NCBI GenBank assembly: GCA_003224235.1
Contig: QHYU01000176.1
Coordinates: 1-64,000 of the forward strand
DNA: 64,000 nucleotides
From: Acidobacteriota bacterium
GTDB lineage: Bacteria; Acidobacteriota; Terriglobia; Acidiferrales; UBA7541
Direction: 5' to 3'
Both the position numbers and the translations under genes were made by a program. Positions 16,143 through 26,752 of this stretch are shown one piece after another. The first letter of the stretch is position 1; the number at the start of each line of letters is the position of its first letter. Below the pieces are notes generated by a model, which saw only the letters and a program-made list of their open reading frames with translations, did no database searches and had not been told where the DNA came from.

Positions 16143-18371
16143 TCAGGCTGGGCGGGTAATCTTGAGCTTGCTCATACGGGATTGCAGGGTGGTGCGCTTC
16201 ATGCCTAGGCGGGTAGCGGCGCCGCGGGGGCCGCCGAGGACCCAATTTGTTTCCTCAAGAGCGCGCAAGATGTGCTGGCGCTCGGCGGCTTCGAGCGTTA
16301 CAAGGCCCTCCGTCGCCGCTTCCGCCGGTGGCTTTAGTTCGGCGAGCGGCACCCGCAGCGCCGGTCCCGCCGAAAGAATGACGGCGCGCTCAATCAAGTT
16401 TTCGAGTTCGCGGACATTTCCCGGCCAGTGATAGCGCGTCAGCGCGTCCAGCGTTTCGGCGGGGATGGATTCGATGCGCTTGTTCATCCGCCGAGCATAC
16501 TTTTGGGCGAGGTAGCGCACGAGCTGAGGAATATCCTCATGGCGGTCGCGCAGCGGCGGCATGAGAAGCGGAAAGACGTTCAGGCGATAGTAGAGGTCGC
16601 TGCGGAATTCGCGCTCGGCCACCATGCGCGCCAAGTCGCGGTTGGTGGCGGCGACCACGCGGACGTCCACGCGGATCGTGCGCGTGCTTCCCAACCGCTC
16701 GAATTCCTGCTCTTGCAGAACGCGCAGCAGCTTGGGTTGCAGCTCGAGCGAGATATCGCCCACCTCGTCAAGGAACAGCGTACCGCCGTGAGCCAGTTCG
16801 AACCGGCCGATCTTCCGCGCGATGGCGCCGGTAAACGCGCCGCGCTCATGGCCAAACAGCTCGGACTCCAGCAGACCTGTGGGGATAGCGGCGCAGTTCA
16901 CTTTCACAAAAGTGCGCTCTCGCCGGTTACTCAGATTGTGAATGGCGCGCGCCACCAGCTCTTTGCCCGTGCCGGTCTCCCCCTGGATCAGCACGGTGGA
17001 GTCGGTGGGCGCAACAGTTTCCACCTGTCGCAGGATCAGCTTCAGCACAGCACTATCGCCGACGATCTCCTCGAAGTTGAATTCGGTCCGGATTTCGTCT
17101 TCGAGGTAAAGCTTTTCCTCCGCCAGTTTGTTTTTCAGCTCGGCGATTTCCTTGAACGCCAGAGCGTTTTCCACGGCGATGGCGATCTGTGCGGAGACCT
17201 GGCTTAGCAGGTCGGCGTCTTCTTGGGTGAAGGCAGCGTCGCGCAGGCTGGCGACGTTCAGCGCGCCGAGCACGCGGTTGCGTGTGACGAGCGGTACGCA
17301 GCAGACCGACCGCACTCCTTCGGCCAGTAGGTGCCGCGCGATCTCGGAGTCATACTTCTCCAGGTCGGCGCGACTGGCTAACAGCGGCTGGCGCGAACGG
17401 AACGAACAGCCGGAGGGCGAACTCTCCACCGCGATGCTCATCTCCTCGCGAATCAGCCCGCGGCCTTCGGGGAAGTCCAGGAATTGCACGCGCATGCGTT
17501 TGGTGGCCGGGTCGTAGAGCGCCAGGCTAGTGTACTCGTGGTGCATCACACGGCGCAGGCACGCAGCTATGGCCTCAAATAACTCCCGGACGTCGAGGTG
17601 CGAGACCAGGACGTTGTTCACTTCCAGCAGTACCTGCAACCGGTCGCGCTGCTGCGCGAGCTGCTGCTGGTACGCTTGGGCGCTTCGGTAGTTGAGCGCG
17701 TTGTCCACTGCGACGGCCACCTGCCGCGCCACCTGCTGCATGAACTCCACTTCGGCCTCGCTGTAGCGGTGCAGAACGGTGCGCCCGAACCCCAACGCCC
17801 CCAGCCGGCGGTGCGCCGTAGTCAGCGGCAGCATGCAGAATGACTTCACCTGCTCCTGCCGAAGCGTCTGCAGCAACGTGGGATAGCGGCTCTCTTGTTC
17901 AATATCCGCCACCACCAAGGGCTGTTGCGTCTCCCACACAGTTCCCGCCGGGGTTTCTCCCACGGGGAGTTCCAGGCCCGGCCGCACGCGGGTGGGTTGC
18001 GAGGTCTCCAGGATATGCAGCCGCATGACGTTGCGCGCGGTGTCGTGCAGGACCAAGTTGAGGTAATCGAACTGCACCACGCGGTGCAGCCGCCCTGCCA
18101 GGTCGTGGAAAAGCTCACCCAGGTCGCGGTGCAGCGCAATTGCCTCCGCTACCTCCAGTAGCGCCTGCCGCTGTCCATCCAATTGTTCTGCCAGCCCCAA
18201 TCGGGTGGTGGTAAGGTCCGTAGAACTAGACGCAGCGGTCTCCGGCAATGCGGTCAGGGGGCTCGCCGCGTCCCCCGCGATTTCTTCGCGGGTATCGCTT
18301 CGAGGGGCTGGGGCCGGTGCACTACTCTCGCTCATACCGGGAGGATACCACCGGCGTTCGCCGCGGCTCAA
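16143..18371 (-). CDS. Sigma54-dependent transcription activator with two GAF domains (FhlA-like)
   Basis: 742 residues from a TTG at 18371; an ATG at 18335 is equally possible, and neither has a clear ribosome site. GAF domains cover about 78-228 and 250-405, an AAA+ sigma54-interaction domain follows (Walker A GETGTGK 464-470, GAFTGA 511-516), and a Fis-type helix-turn-helix ends the chain (about 695-740). GAF domains sense small ligands, and the GAFTGA loop contacts sigma54. The gene lies just upstream of, and in line with, the efflux operon, which it may control. No receiver domain is present, so ligand binding rather than phosphorylation is the likely trigger. Confidence 0.92.
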   Translation of the reverse strand: MSRGERRWYPPGMSESSAPAPAPRSDTREEIAGDAASPLTALPETAASSSTDLTTTRLGLAEQLDGQRQALLEVAEAIALHRDLGELFHDLAGRLHRVVQFDYLNLVLHDTARNVMRLHILETSQPTRVRPGLELPVGETPAGTVWETQQPLVVADIEQESRYPTLLQTLRQEQVKSFCMLPLTTAHRRLGALGFGRTVLHRYSEAEVEFMQQVARQVAVAVDNALNYRSAQAYQQQLAQQRDRLQVLLEVNNVLVSHLDVRELFEAIAACLRRVMHHEYTSLALYDPATKRMRVQFLDFPEGRGLIREEMSIAVESSPSGCSFRSRQPLLASRADLEKYDSEIARHLLAEGVRSVCCVPLVTRNRVLGALNVASLRDAAFTQEDADLLSQVSAQIAIAVENALAFKEIAELKNKLAEEKLYLEDEIRTEFNFEEIVGDSAVLKLILRQVETVAPTDSTVLIQGETGTGKELVARAIHNLSNRRERTFVKVNCAAIPTGLLESELFGHERGAFTGAIARKIGRFELAHGGTLFLDEVGDISLELQPKLLRVLQEQEFERLGSTRTIRVDVRVVAATNRDLARMVAEREFRSDLYYRLNVFPLLMPPLRDRHEDIPQLVRYLAQKYARRMNKRIESIPAETLDALTRYHWPGNVRELENLIERAVILSAGPALRVPLAELKPPAEAATEGLVTLEAAERQHILRALEETNWVLGGPRGAATRLGMKRTTLQSRMSKLKITRPA

Positions 18372-18423
18372 CTTTGCTTCTGTCCAGGTGGGGAGGCCTC
18401 AACTGACCAAAGCGGATAACTAA

Positions 18424-18960
18424 CTATGCGACTTTCCGATCGGAAGTGGCTGCGGCATGGCGGGGCCGTGGGCCGCGACGCAGGATGGCCTTTAACCCCC
18501 ATAAGACGCGGTTCAAGTCCGCCATGGTGCGCAGGTCGCCCGTGCCCCCCAAGCCTGCGCTTGCATAGTGGTTGCGGATGAACTCGTTGAGTTTTTGCCG
18601 GTTCATCCCCAGAGCGCCGGCCACGGCCCACAGCGCGCGCCACGCCGCGGCGTTCGGACGCACCTGGCGGCGTTCGGGAAAACCATGCCGCCCGGCTGTG
18701 CCCGCGGCCTGGTTCTCTGCTCCCGCCCTACGACGGGAGAGCCGTTCAAGCCAGGCGATCACACGGGCAGCGTCGGCTCGCGTCAGCTGCTTGGTTTCAG
18801 CTGCGCGCCCCTCAGAAAGTAGTTCCACATAGTAATGGCGTAGCCGCCGATCGGCCTCCGGCTCGAGTCCGAGCCTGGCGGTCCAATAGTGCCACAGTGC
18901 CTGCAGGCGCTGAACCTGCGCCGGACTGATCGGCGCGGCCGATTTGGGCAATGGGGTCAT
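18424..18960 (-). CDS. GemA (DUF1018)-like protein
   Basis: 178 residues from the ATG at 18960, with GAGG six bases upstream. The order of elements resembles phage Mu GemA: an N-terminal ISPAQVQRLQALWHY helix, TARLGLEPEADRRLRHYY, an LTRADAARVIAWLE helix, and at the end WRALWAVAGALG, LNEFIRNHY and LRTMADLNRVLWGLKAI. The linker between halves is basic. GemA is a phage regulatory protein linked to host supercoiling functions. No other phage gene is near, so this is either a domesticated remnant or an acidobacterial family with the same fold. It ends 53 bases before the sigma54 activator's upstream edge on the same strand. The assignment is by eye. Confidence 0.5.
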   Translation of the reverse strand: MTPLPKSAAPISPAQVQRLQALWHYWTARLGLEPEADRRLRHYYVELLSEGRAAETKQLTRADAARVIAWLERLSRRRAGAENQAAGTAGRHGFPERRQVRPNAAAWRALWAVAGALGMNRQKLNEFIRNHYASAGLGGTGDLRTMADLNRVLWGLKAILRRGPRPRHAAATSDRKVA

Positions 18961-19192
18961 CCTGTTCCTCTGATTACTTAGATGCAATCAGTGTTCGCTT
19001 CGTCTTCGCCCACGACGGCGTTTGCCCAGTCCGCGATTATCCGGGGCCAGCATTTCGGCGCGGTCATACCCTCCGGCAATCAAGCCAGCGAACGAATGGC
19101 GGTCTGCGCAGTTCCGCCGTCGCGTGGGCTCGTGGGGAAACCGTCGGAAAAGCTCTGGCGGCAGGGCTGGGAGCAACGATCACATTTTTGGA

Positions 19193-19221
19193 TTGACAGG
19201 ATGCGGAAAGCCTCGTATAAA
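19193..19221 (+). promoter_or_regulatory. Sigma70-type promoter of the arginine operon
   Basis: TTGACA at 19193-19198, a 17-base spacer and TATAAA at 19216-19221. Transcription should start near 19228, about 33 bases before the argR ATG. Confidence 0.8.
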
Positions 19222-19233
19222 TATGCAGGCTTG

Positions 19234-19248
19234 TGTATATTCTATACA
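19234..19248. promoter_or_regulatory. Candidate ARG-box operator overlapping the start of the arginine operon
   Basis: TGTATA-TTC-TATACA is a perfect 6-base inverted repeat placed just downstream of the predicted transcription start and upstream of argR. ARG boxes are AT-rich palindromes of similar size, so ArgR autoregulation is likely. The sequence differs from the E. coli TGAAT...ATTCA form. Confidence 0.55.
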
Positions 19249-19260
19249 GGGTTTTGTTTG

Positions 19261-19752
19261 ATGCGCGGCGACATCGTTGCCGGGAACGGGACGGATCCTG
19301 AGTTGGGCACGCGGAAGCGATTTCGGCAGGGGCAGATCCTGAAATTGATCAGCAGTGAGAACATCTCCAGCCAGGATGAGCTGCGGCGCCGGCTGGGGCA
19401 CGTGAAGTTGCAGGTCACTCAGGCCACGCTCTCGCGCGACTTCCACGAGCTGAAGGTGGTGAAGACTGCTGCTGGCTACAAGCCTCTCACCGCGGTTAGT
19501 GAAGAGGCTGCTGCGCTGCCGCCGCTCGGCCGCGCCCTCCGCGAGTATCTGCTCGACCTCCGCCCGGCTGCGAACCTGCTTGTGCTGAAGACTCCGCCCG
19601 GCGGCGCGCAGCCGCTGGCCGCCGCGGTTGATGCCGAGCGCATGAAGGAAATCGCCGGCACGATCGCGGGCGACGACACGATTCTGGTGATCACACCCTC
19701 CCCCGCGGCCCGCGCCTTGGTGCAGAAACGGATGGAGGAGTTGCTCCGATGA
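19261..19752 (+). CDS. argR: Arginine repressor ArgR
   Basis: 163 residues from the ATG at 19261. The winged-helix N-terminal domain is seen as RQGQILKLISSENISSQDEL to VTQATLSRDFHELKVVK (about residues 20-68), where SRDFHEL is the recognition helix. The C-terminal oligomerisation and arginine-binding domain includes AAAVDAERMKEIAGTIAGDD. ArgR binds DNA as a hexamer with arginine bound and represses the pathway. It is the first gene of the operon, and its stop overlaps the argC ATG. A palindrome just upstream suggests autoregulation. The N-terminus is about 15 residues longer than in short ArgR proteins. Confidence 0.93.
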   Translation: MRGDIVAGNGTDPELGTRKRFRQGQILKLISSENISSQDELRRRLGHVKLQVTQATLSRDFHELKVVKTAAGYKPLTAVSEEAAALPPLGRALREYLLDLRPAANLLVLKTPPGGAQPLAAAVDAERMKEIAGTIAGDDTILVITPSPAARALVQKRMEELLR

Positions 19753-20816
19753 AGGACCCGCGCCGTCCCGACGGCTCCGAGATGCAAAAGCCGCGGGTAG
19801 CCGTTGTCGGAGCAACTGGCTACGCCGGCTTTGAACTCGCGCGACTCCTGCTGCGGCATCCGCAGATCAATAAGCCCACTTTCTATCTGCGCGATGGCTC
19901 GGCGCAGGTGAGGTGCCTCACCGAACTATTCCCTCAACTGCGCGGCTGGGGGGAGGCGCCTTGCCGGGCATATTCGGTTGAAGCCGTGGCGTCGAGTGGA
20001 GCCACGGTTGCGTTTCTGGCTACGCCTCACGAGGCTTCGCTCGACTTGGCGCCGCCCCTGCTCGATGCCGGGCTGCGCGTGGTGGACCTGAGCGGGGCCT
20101 TCCGCTTCCGCGAGCCGGACACTTTCGTGGCCTGGTACAAGCTGCGCCCTCCGGCACGCAAACTTCTTGAGCAGGCCACCTACGGCTTGCCAGAGCTTTA
20201 CTCCGCAGCGCTGCCACAGGCGCGGTTGGTGGCCAATCCCGGCTGCTACGCGACTTCTGTGGTTCTCGGCCTCCGCCCGGTGATTGACGCCGGCTGGGCG
20301 GACCGGAGTCGCGGCATCGTTTGCGATTGCAAGTCGGGCGCAAGCGGCGCCGGGAAGGAGCCCAAGCGCGAGCTGCACTTTGTAGAGGTGGACGAGAACT
20401 TCCGCGCCTACGGCCTGTTCAGCCACCGGCACACGCCGGAGATCACCGATCACCTGGGACTTGAGAGCGCCGAGATCATGTTTTCCACGCACCTGCTGCC
20501 CGTGGCGCGCGGCATTCTTTCGACACTATATGTTTGGCTCGATCGCCCGCGCGAGGCCGCGGAGGTGGAATCGCTCTACCGGGAGTTCTACGCCGGCCGG
20601 CCAATGGTGCGGGTGTGGCCGGCGGGGCGTCTGCCTGAGCTGCAGCACGTCGCGCACACCAACTTCTGCGACATCGGCTTCGCGCTCGATGCGTCGGGCG
20701 AGCGGCTGGTGGTGGTCTCCTGCCTCGACAACCTGGGCAAAGGCGCTGCCGGGCAAGCCGTGCAAAATTTGAACGGGATGATGGGTTTCGAGGAGGCAGC
20801 TGCACTATTGTGCTAA
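19749..20816 (+). CDS. argC: N-acetyl-gamma-glutamyl-phosphate reductase
   Basis: 355 residues. The NADP-binding loop is VVGATGYAGFELARLL (about 19-34), and the catalytic Cys166 lies in VANPGCYATS. The conserved GLFSHRHTPEI block, with the second active-site histidine, is present. It reduces acetylglutamyl phosphate to the semialdehyde. The ATG overlaps the argR TGA (ATGA); an internal ATG at residue 12 (MQKPRVAVVG) would be the usual family start. It is followed by argB with almost no gap. Confidence 0.95.
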   Translation: MKDPRRPDGSEMQKPRVAVVGATGYAGFELARLLLRHPQINKPTFYLRDGSAQVRCLTELFPQLRGWGEAPCRAYSVEAVASSGATVAFLATPHEASLDLAPPLLDAGLRVVDLSGAFRFREPDTFVAWYKLRPPARKLLEQATYGLPELYSAALPQARLVANPGCYATSVVLGLRPVIDAGWADRSRGIVCDCKSGASGAGKEPKRELHFVEVDENFRAYGLFSHRHTPEITDHLGLESAEIMFSTHLLPVARGILSTLYVWLDRPREAAEVESLYREFYAGRPMVRVWPAGRLPELQHVAHTNFCDIGFALDASGERLVVVSCLDNLGKGAAGQAVQNLNGMMGFEEAAALLC

Positions 20817-20821
20817 CAGCG

Positions 20822-21640
20822 ATGAGAATGGTCGTCAAATTCGCCGGGGCATTGCTGGAGGATCCCGCCGCGTTGCAATCGATTTCGCGGCAGGTGGCCG
20901 AGCTGGTGCGCCAGGGCCACGAGCTGCTGGTGGTGCACGGTGGGGGCAAGGCATTCACCGCCACCCTGGCGCGAATGGGCATCGGCAGCCGCTTCGTCTC
21001 CGGCCTGCGCGTCACCGACCGCGAAACCCGCGATGTCGCTGTGATGGTCCTGGGCGGGATCCTCAACAAGCGCCTCGCTGCAGCCATCTCCGAGGCGGGC
21101 CAGCCGGCGGTCGGAATTTGTGCCAGCGACGCTGCATGCTTCCTGGCTGAGCCCATGGTGCACGACGAAGTGGCTGGGGGCCTGGGTTACGTTGGCTATC
21201 TCACGGGTGTGAATCTCGAGTTCCTTGAGACGCTCTGGCGCGCGGGCATCGTGCCGGTGGCCTCCTGCCTGGGCCTGGGCGCTGACGGCGAGCTCTACAA
21301 CATCAACGCCGACCACATGGCTGCGGCATGCGCTGAGTTCATCCATGCTGACCGGCTGATCTTCCTCACCGACGTTGCCGGCGTGCTCGACGGCGATAAA
21401 GTACTCAAGGTCGTCTCTACCGAGATGGTTGAGGAGCTGATCCGGCGGCACAAAGTCTCCGGCGGGATGGTGCTGAAGCTCGAAGCGTGCAAGCGTGCGC
21501 TGGCCGGCGGGGTGCGGCAAGTGCGCATCGTGGGCGGCAATCTGCCACGCGGGCTGCTCTCCGCCGCTAATGGCGGCAAAGGGCCCGGCACACGGGTCAC
21601 ACCAATGTTTCCTGCCGCGGCGAGCGCGGCGTCGGGGTGA
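20822..21640 (+). CDS. argB: Acetylglutamate kinase
   Basis: 272 residues from the ATG at 20822; a GTG at 20810 overlapping argC is an alternative. The kinase signatures are LLVVHGGGKAFTATLARMG and, near the end, KVSGGMVLKLEACKRAL and a final GTRVTPMF. It phosphorylates N-acetylglutamate in the cytoplasm. The usual N-terminal IKYGG motif is changed to VKFAGALLE, keeping the lysine. It begins five bases after the argC stop. The GTRV(T) end fits arginine-sensitive or insensitive types equally well. Confidence 0.93.
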   Translation: MRMVVKFAGALLEDPAALQSISRQVAELVRQGHELLVVHGGGKAFTATLARMGIGSRFVSGLRVTDRETRDVAVMVLGGILNKRLAAAISEAGQPAVGICASDAACFLAEPMVHDEVAGGLGYVGYLTGVNLEFLETLWRAGIVPVASCLGLGADGELYNINADHMAAACAEFIHADRLIFLTDVAGVLDGDKVLKVVSTEMVEELIRRHKVSGGMVLKLEACKRALAGGVRQVRIVGGNLPRGLLSAANGGKGPGTRVTPMFPAAASAASG

Positions 21641-21720
21641 AGGCAGAAGGCAGAGGTTAGCGCAAAGAGCGAAGAGGATACGCAGGGCACACCTCGGCAG
21701 TGTCTCGGAACGGATTCCAG

Positions 21721-23097
21721 ATGAAGAAGGCCACAAAAGAGAAAGTGACGGCGACGAGGGGGGCGAGGGCGTTGCGCGACGACGCCCGCTACCTGATGAA
21801 CACCTACAAGCGCCCGCCGGTGGTCTTCAGCCACGGCAAGGGCTGCTACCTCTACGACCACCGCGGCCGGAAGTACCTCGATTTCCTGGGCGGCATCGCC
21901 GTGAACGCTCTGGGGCACGCCCACCCGCGGCTGGTGCGTGTGATTCGTCGAGAGGCGGCGCGGGCGATCCACGTCTCGAACCTGTTTCACAATCCTTATC
22001 AGGGCCCGCTGGCGCGCAGGTTGGCCCAGTGGTCCGGGATGGACCGCGTCTTCTTCACCAACAGCGGCACCGAAGCGATTGAAGGAGCGCTAAAGCTCGC
22101 GCGGCTCTATGCGCGACAGAAATCCGGCGGGTCGTCGTCCTCGAGCGCTGCGGGCTCGGCCCCTAGTGGCTCGGGAACCCTTGCGGAAGCGCCGGCGGGA
22201 ACAAGAACGCGCATCCTAGCGCTTGAAAACTCCTTTCACGGGCGCACATTTGGCGCCCTTTCGATTACGGCCACGGCCAAGTATCGCGAACCGTTTGCGC
22301 CGCTGGTGCCGGGGGTCGAATTTGTGCGCTTCAACGATTTGGAGGACCTCGACGCCAAATTCGATTCCAGTGTCTGCGCCATGGTGATCGAGCCAATTCA
22401 GGGCGAAGGTGGCATCTACCCGGTCTCGGCACCCTTCTGGCAGCACGCGCGCAAGTTGGCGACGCAGTACGACGCAGCGCTCATCGCCGATGAAATTCAG
22501 TGCGGGCTGGGCCGCACCGGCCGCTACTTTGCCTATCAACGCCTGGCCGGGCTGCCCGACATCGTTGTTGTGGCGAAGCCACTGGCCGGCGGCCTCCCGC
22601 TGGGCGCCATCCTGGCGCGCGAACCTTTTGCGTCGGCGTTTACACCCGGCCTGCACGGCAGTACTTTTGGCGGCGGCCCGCTGGTCTGCGCCACCGCGCT
22701 GGAATTCCTCACCACCGTCGAGGAAGAAAATCTTCTTTCCAACATCCACGCCCGCAGCGCCGAATTGCGCGCTGGCCTGGTGAAGCTGGCGGCCAAGTTT
22801 GACTTCATCCGTGAGTTGCGCGGCGAAGGCTTGATGCTGGGTCTTGAACTGAGCGTCGAAGGCGGGCCCTACGTAGCCGAGGCGCTTGGCCGCGGCCTGA
22901 TCATCAACTGCACCCACGACTACACCCTGCGCCTTCTGCCGCCGTTCATTGTCACCGCGCGGCAGGTGAACGAATTTCTGGAAAAGCTAGAAACCGTTCT
23001 CGCGAAGACCCGGCGACCTGCGGAAACACCCGCCGCGCGTGTGGCGCGGAGGCCTGAGCGCGCTGCCGAGGCGCATGCGGTGGCAGCCACGAGGTAA
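21721..23097 (+). CDS. argD: Acetylornithine aminotransferase
   Basis: 458 residues from the ATG at 21721; a GTG at 21700 is possible, and neither has a strong ribosome site. The class-III aminotransferase signatures are FTNSGTEAIEGALKLAR, NSFHGRTFGALS and LIADEIQCGLGRTG. The PLP lysine is in VVVAKPLAGG. An insertion of roughly 25 residues rich in Ser, Gly and Ala (GGSSSSSAAGSAPSGSG) separates ARLYARQ from ILALENSFHG, where ArgD normally has a few residues. A C-terminal Ala/Arg-rich tail of about 30 residues is also extra. The enzyme transfers an amino group from glutamate to acetylglutamate semialdehyde. Confidence 0.95.
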   Translation: MKKATKEKVTATRGARALRDDARYLMNTYKRPPVVFSHGKGCYLYDHRGRKYLDFLGGIAVNALGHAHPRLVRVIRREAARAIHVSNLFHNPYQGPLARRLAQWSGMDRVFFTNSGTEAIEGALKLARLYARQKSGGSSSSSAAGSAPSGSGTLAEAPAGTRTRILALENSFHGRTFGALSITATAKYREPFAPLVPGVEFVRFNDLEDLDAKFDSSVCAMVIEPIQGEGGIYPVSAPFWQHARKLATQYDAALIADEIQCGLGRTGRYFAYQRLAGLPDIVVVAKPLAGGLPLGAILAREPFASAFTPGLHGSTFGGGPLVCATALEFLTTVEEENLLSNIHARSAELRAGLVKLAAKFDFIRELRGEGLMLGLELSVEGGPYVAEALGRGLIINCTHDYTLRLLPPFIVTARQVNEFLEKLETVLAKTRRPAETPAARVARRPERAAEAHAVAATR

Positions 23098-23099
23098 AC

Positions 23100-24041
23100 A
23101 TGAACGCCCTGGCACCCGCCCTGACCGTCACTCGCGACCTATTGACCGGCACCGAATGGAGCCCCGCGGTGGTGCGCGAGCTCAATCATCTCGCGGCCGA
23201 CATCAAGGCGCGGCCCGACCGTTATCGCCGCGCCCTCGGCGGCCGCTTCCTGGCGTTGATTTTCGAGAAGCCCTCGCTGCGCACGCGCGTGACGTTTGAA
23301 GTGGGCATCCAGGGCATGGGGGGCGGCGCGGTATTTCTGGATCACACCGGCACGCGCCTGGGCGCGCGGGAGTCGATCGGGGACGTGGCCCGGAACCTGG
23401 AGCGCTGGGTGCACGGCATCGTCGTGCGCACCTACGAGCAGCGCGTACTCGACGAGCTGGCCGCCCGCGCCGCCATCCCCGTGATCAACGCGCTCTCCGA
23501 CCGGTTCCATCCGTGCCAGGCGCTGGCGGATTTCTTCACGCTCGAGGAGCGCTTTGGCGGGCTGCGCGGGTTGAAGCTGGCTTACGTGGGTGACGGCAAT
23601 AACGTCTGCCATTCACTGCTGGTGGCCGGGGCGCGCGTTGGCGCGCACGTTCGCGTGGCCACCCCGCCGTCTTACGAGCCCGACGCCGAGACTGTTGCGG
23701 AGGCACGCCGCGCCGCGCGTGAGACCCACGGCAAGATTGAACTGTTTCACGCCGCTGAGGAAGCGGTGGCCGGCGCGCAGGCCGTCTATACCGACGTGTG
23801 GGCCAGCATGGGACAGGAGCACGAAGCCGCGGAGCGCGCCGCAATCTTCGCGCCGTACCAAGTCAACCAAGCACTGATGGATCTCGCCGGGCCTGATAGC
23901 GTCTTCCTGCACTGCTTGCCGGCGCACCGTGGCGAGGAAGTTACCGACGCAGTGATGGATTCGCCGCGCTCGATCGTCTTCGACCAGGCCGAGAACCGCC
24001 TGCACGTGCAGAAGGCCATTTTGCTGATGCTGCTAAGCTGA
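23100..24041 (+). CDS. argF: Ornithine carbamoyltransferase
   Basis: 313 residues starting two bases after the argD stop. The carbamoyl-phosphate site is FEKPSLRTRVTFE, where the usual STRTR is SLRTR. The rest is standard: HPCQALADF, GDGNNVCHSLL for the ornithine half, and HCLPAHRGEEVTD. Those last motifs mark true ornithine rather than acetylornithine carbamoyltransferase, which agrees with the presence of ArgJ. It makes citrulline in the cytoplasm. The next gene, argG, begins nine bases later. Confidence 0.94.
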   Translation: MNALAPALTVTRDLLTGTEWSPAVVRELNHLAADIKARPDRYRRALGGRFLALIFEKPSLRTRVTFEVGIQGMGGGAVFLDHTGTRLGARESIGDVARNLERWVHGIVVRTYEQRVLDELAARAAIPVINALSDRFHPCQALADFFTLEERFGGLRGLKLAYVGDGNNVCHSLLVAGARVGAHVRVATPPSYEPDAETVAEARRAARETHGKIELFHAAEEAVAGAQAVYTDVWASMGQEHEAAERAAIFAPYQVNQALMDLAGPDSVFLHCLPAHRGEEVTDAVMDSPRSIVFDQAENRLHVQKAILLMLLS

Positions 24042-24050
24042 GGGGAACCC

Positions 24051-25258
<1,208 letters not shown>

Positions 25259-25262
<4 letters not shown>

Positions 25263-26752
25263 CCGGCGCGCCCAAAGACAAACCGTCGGGGCCATCACCC
25301 GCCCAGTCGTCCCATAAGCCGGAAGGCAAAATGTGGGGCGGGCGTTTTGAGCGCGGCCCAGACGAAATCTTCTACGAGTTCCAGCGCTCGTTTAAGTTCG
25401 ACCGGAGGCTGCTGCCGTACGAAGTGGCCGTAGACCGCGCCTGGGCGAAAGCGCTCGCGGGCGTCGAGATCTTGACCGCTGGCGAAGCGTTGGAGACGCT
25501 CGCGGCGCTCGATCAGATTGCCGAGCGGGCTGCGTCGGACGCGGCCTGGCTGGAGGCCTCGGAGGCAGAGGACGTCCACCACTTCGTCGAGCTTGCTCTG
25601 GTGGAGAAGCTGGGCGAGCTGGGCCAAAAACTGCACACCGGGCGCAGCCGCAATGAACTGGTGGCCACCGAGTTTCGCCTTTTTATCAAGGATGCCTCGG
25701 GCGAGATGCGCGCTGGCGTCGCGGGATTGATCGCGGCGATGCTCGAACAGGCCGAGAAATGTTTCGGCGTGCCGATGCCGGGAGCTACTCACCTGCAACC
25801 CGCGCAGCCCATTCTGTTTTCGCACTTCCTTCTAGGGCATGTGGAAGGCCTGTTCGGCCATCTCGACCGGCTGGCCGCAGCGGCGGCGAGCGCCGACGCG
25901 TGTCCCATGGGCTCCGGCGCGCTGGCCGGCTGCGCCTTCCCGGTGAACCGCGAGGCCATCGCGCGCGAGTTGGGCTTCTCCCGGGCCACACCGAACAGCG
26001 TGCATGCGGTCAGCCAGCGCGATTTTGCGCTTGATTATCTCTACGCCCTAGCCCTGCTGGCGACTTCGCTGTCGCGCCTGGCCGAAGATTTTATTTTGTT
26101 TGCGACGCCGGAGTTCGGCTTCATCGCGCTGCCCGATGAGTACTCGACCGGAAGCAGCCTCATGCCGCAGAAGAAAAACCCCGACGCCTGGGAATTGATT
26201 CGCGGCAAGACCGGGCGTATCACTGCGGCGCTGTTCAGCCTGCTCACGACGCTTAAGGGTCTGCCGACCGGCTACCAACGCGATTTACAGGAGGACAAGG
26301 AGCCTGTCTTCGCGGCGCACGACCAGGCGCTGGCCATGGTGGGAGTGGCCGGGGGCGCGGTGGCTGCGACCCAGATTAACGTGGCGCGACTCCGCGAGGC
26401 CGCTTCCGGCCCAGCCCTGCTCGCCACCGAAGCCGCCGACTACCTGGTCCGCCGCGGCGTGCCGTTTCGCCAGGCACACGAAATTGTCGGCAAAATTGTC
26501 CGCGAAGCGGAACGCCGAGGTGAATCCTGGACTGCGCTGCCGCTGGCCAAGCTCAAGACATTTTCGCCACTCTTCGAGGATGATTTACGCGCCGCTCTGA
26601 CCGTTGAAGCCTCTTTGGCGGCGCGGTCGGTTCCGGGCGGCACTGCCCCGAATCGCGTGCGCGCCGCGCTCGCGGACTACCGCGCGCGGCTGAAGACGCT
26701 GCGAGAGAAAGGGCGCGCAGAAGCGGCCGCAACGTTAGAGGCAGCGTCGTGA
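25259..26752 (+). CDS. argH: Argininosuccinate lyase
   Basis: 497 residues. The fumarase-superfamily signature [12 protein letters not shown] is present with its catalytic Ser, along with HTGRSRNE and TATDYLV-like [12 protein letters not shown]. The first 24 residues (up to KMWGGRF) are a Pro/Ser-rich extension; the conserved start of the family is MWGGRF. It splits argininosuccinate to arginine and fumarate. It overlaps argG by four bases and argA by four bases, so translation of the three is probably coupled. Confidence 0.95.

Noticed and set aside
21495-22082. Open frames antisense to or out of frame with the arginine genes
   Set aside because: All are high-GC shadow frames of genes with complete family motifs.
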